A stretch of DNA of 64,000 bases from Prevotella communis (lineage in GTDB: Bacteria; Bacteroidota; Bacteroidia; Bacteroidales; Bacteroidaceae). Below the pieces are notes generated by a model. It was given only the letters and a program-made list of their open reading frames with translations, did not search any database and had not been told where the DNA came from. Of this stretch, positions 34,513-42,694 are shown piece by piece. Location: the NCBI RefSeq assembly GCF_022024115.1, contig NZ_CP091792.1:372001-436000 (forward strand). The letters are read 5' to 3'. The translations under genes and the position numbers were made by a program. The stretch's first letter is position 1. Each line of letters starts with the position of its first letter.

Positions 34513-35304
34513 ATGGAATATACACTGAATATAAGGGGACGACTGCTGGACTTGAAGGAGCCTACTGTGATGGGTATCCTGAATGCCACACCCGACTCAT
34601 TCTTTGCCGACAGCCGTAAACAGACAGAAAAGGAAATAGCCGACAGAGCCAATGAAATAGTGGCTCAGGGCGGTACGTTTATCGATGTTGGTGCTTACTC
34701 TACACGTCCTGGTGCTACAGAAGTATCGGAGCAGGAAGAGATGGCACGTATGCGAATGGCATTGGCTGTGGTGAGACGTGAGCAACCCGATGTGCCAGTG
34801 TCGATAGATACGTTCAGACCTGATGTGGCTCGCATGGCCGTGGAGGAATATGGTGCCGACATCATCAACGATGTGAGTGAGGGCGAGGATGAAGCCATGT
34901 TCCGTATGGTAGCCCGTTTAGGTGTACCTTATATTTTGATGTCGGTACAGAAAGACTTGCACGACACGCTGATGGCTTTTGCCAAGAAGGTGCAGATGTT
35001 GCGCGATATGGGTCAGAAGGATATCATCCTGGACCCTGGTTTCGGCTTCGGAAAGACGGTAGAAGATAACTACCGCCTGATGAATGAGATGGAGAAACTG
35101 CAGGTTCTGGGCTTGCCTCTGTTGGTGGGTATCTCCAGAAAGTCGATGATATTCAAACTGCTGCAGTCGGATCAGAGTAAGGCTCTGAACGGCACAACGG
35201 TGCTGAACACTATCTCGCTGATGAAAGGTGCCGATATCCTGAGGGTTCACGATGTGAAGGAAGCTGTGGAGTGTGTGAAGATTTTCAAAGCGCTTAACTC
35301 GTAA
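34513..35304 (+). CDS. folP: dihydropteroate synthase
   Basis: 263 aa from ATG 34513 (the upstream TTG at 34501 lies in the promoter). TIM-barrel motifs GILNATPDSFFADS, DVGAYSTRPGA, SIDTFRPDVA, DPGFGFGKT and GISRKS match the pterin and pABA sites. It condenses p-aminobenzoate with the pterin diphosphate in folate synthesis; sulfonamide target. Followed after 9 bp by cdaA, a pairing usual in Bacteroidota. Confidence 0.94.
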   Translation: MEYTLNIRGRLLDLKEPTVMGILNATPDSFFADSRKQTEKEIADRANEIVAQGGTFIDVGAYSTRPGATEVSEQEEMARMRMALAVVRREQPDVPVSIDTFRPDVARMAVEEYGADIINDVSEGEDEAMFRMVARLGVPYILMSVQKDLHDTLMAFAKKVQMLRDMGQKDIILDPGFGFGKTVEDNYRLMNEMEKLQVLGLPLLVGISRKSMIFKLLQSDQSKALNGTTVLNTISLMKGADILRVHDVKEAVECVKIFKALNS

Positions 35305-35313
35305 TCATAACGT

Positions 35314-36090
35314 ATGATAGAATTCGGAATCAAAGACATTATTGACATCCTGCTGGTGGCGGTGATGCTGTTTTATACCTACAGGGTGATGCGTGAGTCA
35401 CGCTCGCTGAATATCTTTGTGGGTATCATGATCTTCATCCTGGTGTGGGTCTTTGTGTCTCAGGTTCTGGAAATGAAACTGCTGGGTACTATCCTCGATA
35501 AACTGGTATCTGTGGGTGTCATTGCTATCATTGTGATTTTCCAGGAGGATATCCGTAAGTTCTTGTATAATCTTGGTGCTCATCGGCGTATGCGCACGCT
35601 GATGCGTATGTTCTCGCCAAGATATGCTGAGGAACGTAACATGGCTCAGCGCAAGAAGAATGTGATACCTATTGTGATGGCTGCCATTCAGATGGCAAAA
35701 GGCAAGGTGGGCGCGCTGATTGTAGTAGAGAACAACGTGCCGTTGGACGATATCGTGGAAACGGGTGACGTGATAGATGCCGAGGTGAACCAGCGCCTGA
35801 TTGAGAATATATTCTTTAAGAACTCGCCACTGCATGATGGTGCTATGATTATCTGCAATCATCGTATCAAGGCGGCTGGCTGTATCCTGCCCGTGAGTCA
35901 TGATCTGGATATCCCCAAGGAGCTAGGGTTGCGTCATAGGGCTGCGCTTGGTATGTCGCAGGAGAGTGATGCCCTGTGTGTCATCGTGTCGGAGGAGACG
36001 GGTACCATCAGTACGGCTCATAACGGCGTGTTCCATTTGCGACTTTCTGCCGAGGAGCTGGAAGCAGAACTGACGGAGTTAATGAAATGA
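35314..36090 (+). CDS. cdaA: diadenylate cyclase CdaA
   Basis: 258 aa. Three N-terminal transmembrane helices (about residues 8-80), then the DAC domain with DGA (about 175-177) and RHR (about 207-209), the catalytic signature for c-di-AMP synthesis from two ATP. Co-transcribed with folP. No c-di-AMP phosphodiesterase or receptor is in the window. Confidence 0.93.
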   Translation: MIEFGIKDIIDILLVAVMLFYTYRVMRESRSLNIFVGIMIFILVWVFVSQVLEMKLLGTILDKLVSVGVIAIIVIFQEDIRKFLYNLGAHRRMRTLMRMFSPRYAEERNMAQRKKNVIPIVMAAIQMAKGKVGALIVVENNVPLDDIVETGDVIDAEVNQRLIENIFFKNSPLHDGAMIICNHRIKAAGCILPVSHDLDIPKELGLRHRAALGMSQESDALCVIVSEETGTISTAHNGVFHLRLSAEELEAELTELMK

Positions 36091-36107
36091 ATTGAGAAAT
36101 AAAAAAA

Positions 36108-36141
36108 ATCCGAATATCTGACCGATGTTCGGATATTTTTT
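36108..36141 (+). terminator. rho-independent terminator after cdaA
   Basis: ATCCGAA (36108-36114) pairs with TTCGGAT (36128-36134), 13-nt loop, T-rich tail. Confidence 0.75.
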
Positions 36142-36143
36142 TG

Positions 36144-36152
36144 TAATTTTGC
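36144..36152 (+). promoter_or_regulatory. -7 promoter element of pta
   Basis: TAATTTTGC, 37 bp before ATG 36190. Confidence 0.65.
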
Positions 36153-36189
36153 ATGCATCTAAAAATAAATGTTAAACATAATACAAACT

Positions 36190-37200
36190 ATGGGATTAAT
36201 TGAACAAATCATTGCGCGTGCTAAGAGCAACAAACAGCGCATTGTGCTCCCTGAGGCTGAAGAGGAGCGCACCCTGACTGCCGCCGACCGTGTGCTGGCA
36301 GATGACATCGCAGACCTGATTCTGATTGGTAACCCTGAGAAGGTGCATGCATTGGCTAAGGAGAAGGGCCTGACTCATATCGATAAGGCTACTCTGATTG
36401 ACCCGCTGAACTATGAGAAGAGCGAGGAGCTGGCTCAGCTTCTGCAGAAACTCCGCGAGAAGAAGGGTATGACTATCGAGAAGGCTCGTGAGCTGGTGAA
36501 GAATCCTCTCTATCTGGGTTGTATGATTATCAAGACAGAAGGTGCTGATGGCCAGATCTCTGGTGCGCTGTCTACAACAGGTGAGACGCTGCGTCCTGCT
36601 TTGCAGATTATCAAGTGTGCTCCTGGCATCACTTGCGTGAGCGGCGCAATGCTGATGATTACTGATAAGCCCGAGTATGGTGAGAATGGTGTACTGGTAT
36701 TCGGTGACGTTGCTGTGACACCTATGCCTGATGCTAACCAACTGAGTCAGATTGCTGTCTGCACGGCTCAGACTGCAAAGAGCGTGGCTGGCTTTGCTGA
36801 TCCTCGCGTGGCTATGTTGAGCTTCTCTACAAAGGGTAGCGCTTCTCACGAGGTGGTAGACAAGGTTGTTGAGGCTACTAAGTTGGCTAAGGAACTCGAT
36901 CCTTCACTGAAGATTGATGGTGAGTTGCAGGCAGATGCTGCCCTCGTTCCCTCTGTAGGTACAAAGAAGGCTCCTGGTTCAGAGATTGCCGGTAAGGCTA
37001 ACGTGCTGGTAATGCCTTGTCTGGAGGTAGGTAACATCGCCTATAAGCTGGTTCAGCGTCTGGCTGGTGCTACAGCTATTGGTCCTATCCTGCAGGGTAT
37101 CGCCCGTCCTGTTAACGACCTGAGCCGTGGTTGCTCTGTAGAGGATATCTACTACTTGGTAGCTATCACAGCTTGTCAGGCAATGGATGCTAAGAAGTAG
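36190..37200 (+). CDS. pta: phosphate acetyltransferase
   Basis: 336 aa from ATG 36190 (36169 also in frame). Single-domain Pta: RIVLPEAEEERTL near the N-terminus, GALSTTGETLRPALQ, and the C-terminal KANVLVMPCLEVGNIAYK. Interconverts acetyl-CoA and acetyl phosphate; with ackA it gives the acetate/ATP branch of fermentation. Codon use is biased toward highly expressed genes. The stop is followed at once by a GC-rich inverted-repeat element. Confidence 0.95.
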   Translation: MGLIEQIIARAKSNKQRIVLPEAEEERTLTAADRVLADDIADLILIGNPEKVHALAKEKGLTHIDKATLIDPLNYEKSEELAQLLQKLREKKGMTIEKARELVKNPLYLGCMIIKTEGADGQISGALSTTGETLRPALQIIKCAPGITCVSGAMLMITDKPEYGENGVLVFGDVAVTPMPDANQLSQIAVCTAQTAKSVAGFADPRVAMLSFSTKGSASHEVVDKVVEATKLAKELDPSLKIDGELQADAALVPSVGTKKAPGSEIAGKANVLVMPCLEVGNIAYKLVQRLAGATAIGPILQGIARPVNDLSRGCSVEDIYYLVAITACQAMDAKK

Positions 37201-37327
37201 GACCCACCCCCAACCCCTCCCTGTATGGAGGGGAGTGGATACAATTAGAATAATCATTTAAAGAATGCCCCTATAACTCCTATTGGTAAATACTCCTCCC
37301 CATACAGGGGGAGGTTGGGAGGGGGTC
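37201..37327. repeat. 127-bp inverted-repeat element between pta and ackA
   Basis: 36-bp arms 37201-37236 and 37292-37327 are imperfect inverted copies, each also carrying CCCTCC/GGAGGG self-complementarity, with about 55 bp of AT-rich DNA between. No promoter motif inside, so pta and ackA are probably still one transcript with a large hairpin. Confidence 0.85.
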
Positions 37328-37334
37328 GATAATT

Positions 37335-38525
37335 ATGAAGATATTAGTATTGAATTGTGGCTCATCGTCAATCAAGTACGCCCTGTACAACATGGACGAT
37401 AAGAGCGTGATGACCAGTGGTGGTGCTGAGCGCGTTGGCTTGGACAATGCTTTCGTAAAGGTGAAGCTGGCCAATGGCGAGAAGAAGCAGATTATGCACG
37501 ATATCCCCGAGCATACTGAGGGCGTGAAGTTCATCTTCTCTCTGCTTACCGATCCTGAGATCGGTGTCATCAAAGACCTGAAGGAGATTGATGCTGTAGG
37601 TCATCGTATGGTTCATGGTGGCGAGAAGTTCAATAAGTCTGTAGTGCTGACCGACGAGGTTTTGAAGGCTTTCGAGGAGTGCTCTGACCTGGCTCCTCTG
37701 CACAACCCTGCTAACCTGAAGGGTGTGAATGCAGTGAAAGAGCTGATGCCTGGTCTGCCCCAGGTAGGCGTCTTTGATACTGCCTTCCATCAGACCATGC
37801 CTGCCAAGGCTTATATGTATGCTATTCCTTACGAATTGTACGAGAAGTATGGTGTGCGTCGCTATGGTTTCCACGGAACCTCTCATCGTTATGTGTCGGC
37901 TCGTGCCTGTGAGTTCCTGGGTATCAAGGCTGAGGGAACCAAGATGATTACCTGTCACATTGGTAACGGTGGTTCTGTGGCTGCTGTGCTCGATGGCAAG
38001 TGCATCGATACCTCAATGGGTCTTACACCTCTGGAGGGTCTCGTGATGGGTACGCGTTCTGGTGATATCGACGGTGGCGCTGTTACCTTCCTCGAGAAGA
38101 AGCTCGGTTTGGATGCCGACGGTATGAGCAACCTGCTTAATAAGAAGAGTGGTGTAGCTGGTATCACTGGTGGTTCAAGCGATATGCGCGATGTAGAGAA
38201 CGCTGCTAAGGCTGGTGAGCCTAAGGCTGTATTGGCACAGCAGATGTATTTCTATCGAATTAAGAAGTATATCGGTGCTTATGCTGCTGCTATGGGAGGC
38301 GTTGATGTCATCGTCTTCACAGCTGGCGTTGGTGAAAACCAGATTTCTATGCGCTCTGAGGTTTGCAAGGGTCTGGAGTTCCTTGGCGTGAAGTTCGACG
38401 ACCAGAAGAATCAGGTTCGTGGCGAGGAGGCTATTATCTCTGCCGACGATTCTAAGGTGAAGGTTGTTGTCATTCCTACTGACGAGGAACTGATGATTGC
38501 TACCGACACGATGAACCTGCTTTAA
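37335..38525 (+). CDS. ackA: acetate kinase
   Basis: 396 aa. N-terminal VLNCGSSSIKYALY, VGHRMVHGG, YGFHGTSHRYV, HIGNGGSVAA and FTAGVGEN: the ASKHA-fold acetate kinase set. Makes ATP and acetate from acetyl phosphate. Paired with pta across the repeat element. ATG 37335 lies 7 bp after that element. Confidence 0.96.
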   Translation: MKILVLNCGSSSIKYALYNMDDKSVMTSGGAERVGLDNAFVKVKLANGEKKQIMHDIPEHTEGVKFIFSLLTDPEIGVIKDLKEIDAVGHRMVHGGEKFNKSVVLTDEVLKAFEECSDLAPLHNPANLKGVNAVKELMPGLPQVGVFDTAFHQTMPAKAYMYAIPYELYEKYGVRRYGFHGTSHRYVSARACEFLGIKAEGTKMITCHIGNGGSVAAVLDGKCIDTSMGLTPLEGLVMGTRSGDIDGGAVTFLEKKLGLDADGMSNLLNKKSGVAGITGGSSDMRDVENAAKAGEPKAVLAQQMYFYRIKKYIGAYAAAMGGVDVIVFTAGVGENQISMRSEVCKGLEFLGVKFDDQKNQVRGEEAIISADDSKVKVVVIPTDEELMIATDTMNLL

Positions 38526-38531
38526 GGGTAT

Positions 38532-38610
38532 AGTGAATAGTGAAAAGTGAAAAATTTGCTACCGCATCTGTATCGCGCGGTAGCAAATTTTTCACTTTTC
38601 ATTTTTACCT
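38532..38610. repeat. GCTACCGC-tailed heptamer element, inverted pair
   Basis: AGTGAAT/AGTGAAA heptamers run into TTTGCTACCGC, and an inverted copy follows. The core stem is 25 bp perfect (38541-38565 with 38577-38601, 11-nt loop). It lies between the convergent ackA and lpxH, where it can act as a terminator. Confidence 0.9.
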
Positions 38611-38615
38611 TTTCC

Positions 38616-39380
38616 TTAAACCTTGCTTTCTCCCTCAATATACTGTTGCAGGAACAGGTGCTGGCCGTCGTAAACCACGTAGGTGAACTGACTGATCCAG
38701 TCGCCCAATATCAGTACACGGGCTTTTTTCGTTAACTGAAGATCTAATTCTATGTGGCGGTGTCCGTAGATGAAGTAATCTACATTGGGATGATACTGGA
38801 TGTATTTCTTAGTATAGAGCACCAGATGCTCTTTGTCTTCCCCCATATAAGGATCAACGCCGTTTGCCTCGTGCTTCAATCGTGAGTGTTTTGCCCATGT
38901 GTGTCCGAACCATAATCCCCAGCGTGGATGCAATCCAGAGAAGAGCCATTGGCAGGTCTTGCTGTGGAAGATACTGCGTATCACCTTGAACGACTTGTTG
39001 GGATCGCCCAGCCCGTCGCCGTGAGCCAGGTAGAAAATCTTGCCATAGAGCTCAACTGTCTGTGGCTGTTTATGCAGGATAACACCGCACTCTTTCTCCA
39101 GGTATTCGTAGGCCCAGATATCGTGGTTGCCAGTGAAGTAATGTACCTCGACACCCATGTCGGTCAATTCGGATATCTTTCCGAGGAAACGGGTGAAGCC
39201 TTTTGGCACCACATATTTATATTCGTACCAGAAGTCGAACATATCGCCCAACAGATAGACGGCTGCTGCCTTATCCTTAATAGAGTCAAGGAAACGCACC
39301 AGACGGCGCTCTTGCATGCGCCTGTGGTCTATCGCCCAGGAACCGAGGTGGGCATCAGAAAGGAAATAGATATTTTTCAT
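38616..39380 (-). CDS. lpxH: UDP-2,3-diacylglucosamine diphosphatase LpxH
   Basis: 254 aa calcineurin-like phosphoesterase: SDAHLGSW, GDMFDFW, GNHD, HGDGLGD and GHRH metal ligands, with the extra helical insertion of LpxH. Cleaves UDP-2,3-diacylglucosamine to lipid X in lipid A synthesis. Follows the DUF59 gene by 54 bp on the same strand. Confidence 0.92.
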   Translation of the reverse strand: MKNIYFLSDAHLGSWAIDHRRMQERRLVRFLDSIKDKAAAVYLLGDMFDFWYEYKYVVPKGFTRFLGKISELTDMGVEVHYFTGNHDIWAYEYLEKECGVILHKQPQTVELYGKIFYLAHGDGLGDPNKSFKVIRSIFHSKTCQWLFSGLHPRWGLWFGHTWAKHSRLKHEANGVDPYMGEDKEHLVLYTKKYIQYHPNVDYFIYGHRHIELDLQLTKKARVLILGDWISQFTYVVYDGQHLFLQQYIEGESKV

Positions 39381-39386
39381 TTCGAG

Positions 39387-39418
39387 ATAGCGGAATTACG
39401 GAATAACGAGATAACGAA
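39387..39418. repeat. 8-bp tandem repeat before lpxH
   Basis: ATAGCGGA, ATTACGGA, ATAACGAG, ATAACGAA: four degenerate octamers filling the gap between the DUF59 gene and lpxH. Confidence 0.7.
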
Positions 39419-39434
39419 GTTGCTCGACGACGAA

Positions 39435-39755
39435 TCAGTCAAAGCCAAGTTCTACTCGTGCTTCTTCTGACATCATACTCTGGTCCCATGCAGGCTCGAA
39501 CACGAGGTTGACGTTGGCGCCCTTGACACCATCGACGCTCTCTACCTTGGTGCGCACATCTTCGAGGATGAAATCGGCAGCGGGACAGTTGGGGGCTGTA
39601 AAGGTCATGTCCAGTTCCACTGACGAGTCGTCTTGTACGTCAATTTTGTAAATCATTCCCAGGTCATAGATGTTGACGGGAATCTCAGGATCATAGACGG
39701 TCTTCAGCACATCCACGATCCGCTCTTCTATTTTTGTCTTTTCTTCTTGTAACAT
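39435..39755 (-). CDS. DUF59/MIP18-family Fe-S assembly factor
   Basis: 106 aa from ATG 39755; the longer frame would begin inside the promoter. Core VYDPEIPVNIYDLGMIYKI and the FTAPNCPAADFI segment with its cysteine mark the SufT/PaaD-like MIP18 family, which assists Fe-S cluster delivery. Almost leaderless: the -7 element ends 7 bp upstream. Confidence 0.85.
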   Translation of the reverse strand: MLQEEKTKIEERIVDVLKTVYDPEIPVNIYDLGMIYKIDVQDDSSVELDMTFTAPNCPAADFILEDVRTKVESVDGVKGANVNLVFEPAWDQSMMSEEARVELGFD

Positions 39756-39809
39756 AATTGCTGCAAAGATACGCATTTTTTATTTAATACACGTATCTTT
39801 GCAGCAATT
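39756..39809. repeat. 18-bp perfect inverted repeat with two opposed -7 motifs
   Basis: 39756-39773 is the exact inverse of 39792-39809. The left arm contains the minus-strand TATCTTTGC (39763-39771, promoter of the DUF59 gene), the right arm the same motif on the plus strand (39794-39802), pointing into the 3' end of the peptidase gene. As RNA it could also terminate the peptidase transcript. Confidence 0.8.
39763..39771 (-). promoter_or_regulatory. -7 promoter element of the DUF59 gene
   Basis: TATCTTTGC on the minus strand, 7 bp before ATG 39755. Confidence 0.6.
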
Positions 39810-39840
39810 TTAGCAATTTTCAGATTCTCGCCTTTTTTCT

Positions 39841-41982
39841 TTAGAGTCCGCGTGCCTTCAACAGACTGGAGGCATCGGGTTGCTCCATACCGGTGAAGTC
39901 AGAGAACATCTTCATCAGGTCGCCCGTGTTACCACGACTCAGAATCTTGTCGCGCATATCCTGTCCGGTCTTGGGATCCAGTGCACCGCGTTGTGCAAAG
40001 ACATCGGCGATGTTGACTGCCAGCACTTCTGTCCACAGATAACTGTAGTATCCGGCAGCATAACCTCCACCCCATACGTGGTTGAAGTAGCTGGTGCGAT
40101 AGCGTGGGGGAATCTGATTGTTGAGCAGGCCAATCTGACGCAGGGCCTCGGTCTCGAACTGTGCAGCCTCCTCGGCAGAAGGTACATCCTTAGAGGGCAA
40201 CATGTGCCAAGCCAGGTCCAGACAGGTGGCAGCCAGGTTCTCGCCAAGAGCATAGGCTGACTGGAAGTTGATGCTGCTGAGCATGCGCTCCTTCAGGTCG
40301 GCAGGCATCTGCTCGCCAGTCTCGTAATGACGTGCATAGTTGTCGAATATCTCGGGGATAGATGCGAATGACTCGTTGAACTGTGAGGGCATCTCCACGA
40401 AGTCGCGGGCTACGCTGGTACCGCTCAACTTATTATACTGACAGTCTGAGAGAATGCCGTGAAGGGCATGGCCAAACTCATGGAACATGGTAGTCACCTC
40501 GTCCCAAGTCAGCAATGATGGCTGACCCTCGGGGGCCTTGGCGCTGTTGCATACATTAAATATAATAGGTAACTGGTTCCACTGGCGACTCTGTTTCTGG
40601 AAACCGTCCATCCAGGCACCGCCACGCTTTGTGGGGCGACGGAAATAGTCGGTATAGAAGAGTGCCTTGGACTTACCGTCCTTGTCGATGACCTCGAAGG
40701 CCTTCATGTCAGGATGATAGAGGGGAATGTCTGTACGCTCCTTGAAGGTGAGTCCGTAGACGCGGTTGGCAGCATAAAATACACCATTGATAAGCACGCT
40801 GTCCACGTTGAAATAGGGCTTTACCTCATCCTCGGAGATGTTCAGCAGCTCCTTCTTCATCTTGGCAGAATAGTAGAAACGGTCGTAAGGCTCCAGGTTG
40901 AAGTCGGCACCTGCTGTCTTGCGGGCATATTCCTCGATTTCTTTCGTCTCAGCATCTGCCTTTGGCGTGTAATGCGCAATAAGATTCTTCAGGAAAGCAT
41001 AGACATTCTCTGGCGTCTTTGCCATTGTATTATCCAAAGAATAGGCCGCATAGTTGGGATAGCCCATAATCTCGGCCTTCTCGGCACGTAACTTAGCCAT
41101 CTCGCTCACGATAGCATAAGTGTTGTGCTTATTGGTGCCGTCTGCACGGTGGATGCTGGCCTCATAGATCTTCTTACGCAGGTCGCGGTTGTCCAGGTTG
41201 GTGAGGATGGCCTGCTGCGTAGTGTTGACGATGACGATGGCATAGGGAGCCTTGCCGCCACGTGTTTCGGCATCCTTGGCGCACTGGGCGATGTCAGCCT
41301 CAGAGAGTCCTGCCAGGTCTTCCTTCTTATCGACCCATACCACGGCATCGTTCACAGCCTCCTGCAGCTGGTCGCCCCACTGCTGTTGCAGGTCGGAGAT
41401 GCGCAGGTTGATCTCCTTCATGCGTGCCATCTTATCATCGGGCAGAAGAGCACCCTGACGTACGAAGTCCTTGTAGATCTCCTCCGTCAGCTTTCGGTCT
41501 TCACTGTTGAGACGTGCATAGCTATTTTCAGATACATATTCGTTATCGTGCACCTTCTTGATACGCTCGAAGAGAGGCTTATTGAAGGCAATCTCGTTCT
41601 GAAGGTCTGTCAGCATGGGCTGTACCTTCTTCTCAATCTCGCCAATCTCGGGTGTCTTGTCGGCCTCAGTCAGCGCGAAGAAAACACGACTGACGTGGTC
41701 CAGCAGACGTCCGCTCTCTTCGAAAGCCAGAATGGTATTCTCGAAGGTGGCAGAATCTTTATTGTCGATGATAGCTTGAATATTGTCTCGCTGCTGTTGG
41801 ATAGCAATCTCGAAAGCAGGCAGATAGTCGTCTGTCTGAATCTTGGTGAAGTCTGGAGCGCCGAAGGGGAGCTCACTCTCCTGCAGCAGTGGGTTTACGC
41901 GTTGTGCCTTTTGACAGGCGCTGAACGGCATCATCATAGCCGATGTAATTCCTAATGTCATGAGTGCCTTTGTTAATTTCAT
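39841..41982 (-). CDS. M3-family metallopeptidase (peptidyl-dipeptidase/oligopeptidase), lipoprotein
   Basis: 713 aa. N-terminal lipobox FSAC suggests export and lipidation. The zinc site is MFHEFGHALHG with a downstream glutamate, as in Dcp and OpdA of family M3. Releases dipeptides or cuts oligopeptides; an envelope location is inferred from the signal. Monocistronic. Confidence 0.92.
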   Translation of the reverse strand: MKLTKALMTLGITSAMMMPFSACQKAQRVNPLLQESELPFGAPDFTKIQTDDYLPAFEIAIQQQRDNIQAIIDNKDSATFENTILAFEESGRLLDHVSRVFFALTEADKTPEIGEIEKKVQPMLTDLQNEIAFNKPLFERIKKVHDNEYVSENSYARLNSEDRKLTEEIYKDFVRQGALLPDDKMARMKEINLRISDLQQQWGDQLQEAVNDAVVWVDKKEDLAGLSEADIAQCAKDAETRGGKAPYAIVIVNTTQQAILTNLDNRDLRKKIYEASIHRADGTNKHNTYAIVSEMAKLRAEKAEIMGYPNYAAYSLDNTMAKTPENVYAFLKNLIAHYTPKADAETKEIEEYARKTAGADFNLEPYDRFYYSAKMKKELLNISEDEVKPYFNVDSVLINGVFYAANRVYGLTFKERTDIPLYHPDMKAFEVIDKDGKSKALFYTDYFRRPTKRGGAWMDGFQKQSRQWNQLPIIFNVCNSAKAPEGQPSLLTWDEVTTMFHEFGHALHGILSDCQYNKLSGTSVARDFVEMPSQFNESFASIPEIFDNYARHYETGEQMPADLKERMLSSINFQSAYALGENLAATCLDLAWHMLPSKDVPSAEEAAQFETEALRQIGLLNNQIPPRYRTSYFNHVWGGGYAAGYYSYLWTEVLAVNIADVFAQRGALDPKTGQDMRDKILSRGNTGDLMKMFSDFTGMEQPDASSLLKARGL

Positions 41983-42004
41983 AGTTTTGTATATTTATGT
42001 GGGT

Positions 42005-42694
42005 TTAAAAGATTCCTTCTTCTTTGTAAGAGTAATAGCTGCCGTCTGTGATGATGACGTGATCCATGAATTTGATGCGCATCACGTTACAGGCTTGCAT
42101 GATACTCTTGGTCAGGTCGTTGTCTGCCAGACTGGGTCTGAGGTTGCCTGACGGGTGGTTATGGCAGACGGCCAGGACGGTGGCGTTGCAAAGCACGGCC
42201 TCGCGGATGATGATACGTATATCAACGCTTACCTCTGAGATGCCGCCGTGAGCAATACGCAGTTTTTTGATGAGACGGAAGTTCTGGTTCATCAGCAGAA
42301 TCCAGAACTCTTCTACGTCCAAGTCCTGCATCACGGGATGCATGTGGTTGTATATCCTCGTGGCAGTACCCAGGTCGGGCCTCTCCTCTGCACTTTCCAT
42401 CTGTCGGCGCTTGCCCAGTTCGCAGGCCGCCATGATGGTAATGGCCTTTGCCGGTCCCACGCCATTATACTGGCACAGGTCGCGAATACTCATCTTTCCG
42501 AGCGTGTTCAGGTTGTTGTTGCAGTCGGCAAGGATACGTTTCATCAGCGATACGGCATCTTCCCTGGGCGAACCAGAGCCAATCAGAATCGCTAACAACT
42601 CAGCATCGCTTAATGCCTGAGCGCCCAATCGCTCCATCTTCTCGCGCGGTCGGTCTTCCTCAGCCCATTGGTTGATATTGAGTTTGTTGTTCAT
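42005..42694 (-). CDS. radC: RadC-family JAB-domain protein
   Basis: 229 aa. N-terminal HhH-like part (GAQALSDAELLAILIGSG, YNGVGPAKA) and the C-terminal JAB/MPN domain with HNHPSGNLRPSLADNDLT metal motif. Named for DNA repair but true activity is unsettled. ATG overlaps the glycosyltransferase stop (ATGA), so the two are coupled. Confidence 0.9.
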   Translation of the reverse strand: MNNKLNINQWAEEDRPREKMERLGAQALSDAELLAILIGSGSPREDAVSLMKRILADCNNNLNTLGKMSIRDLCQYNGVGPAKAITIMAACELGKRRQMESAEERPDLGTATRIYNHMHPVMQDLDVEEFWILLMNQNFRLIKKLRIAHGGISEVSVDIRIIIREAVLCNATVLAVCHNHPSGNLRPSLADNDLTKSIMQACNVMRIKFMDHVIITDGSYYSYKEEGIF

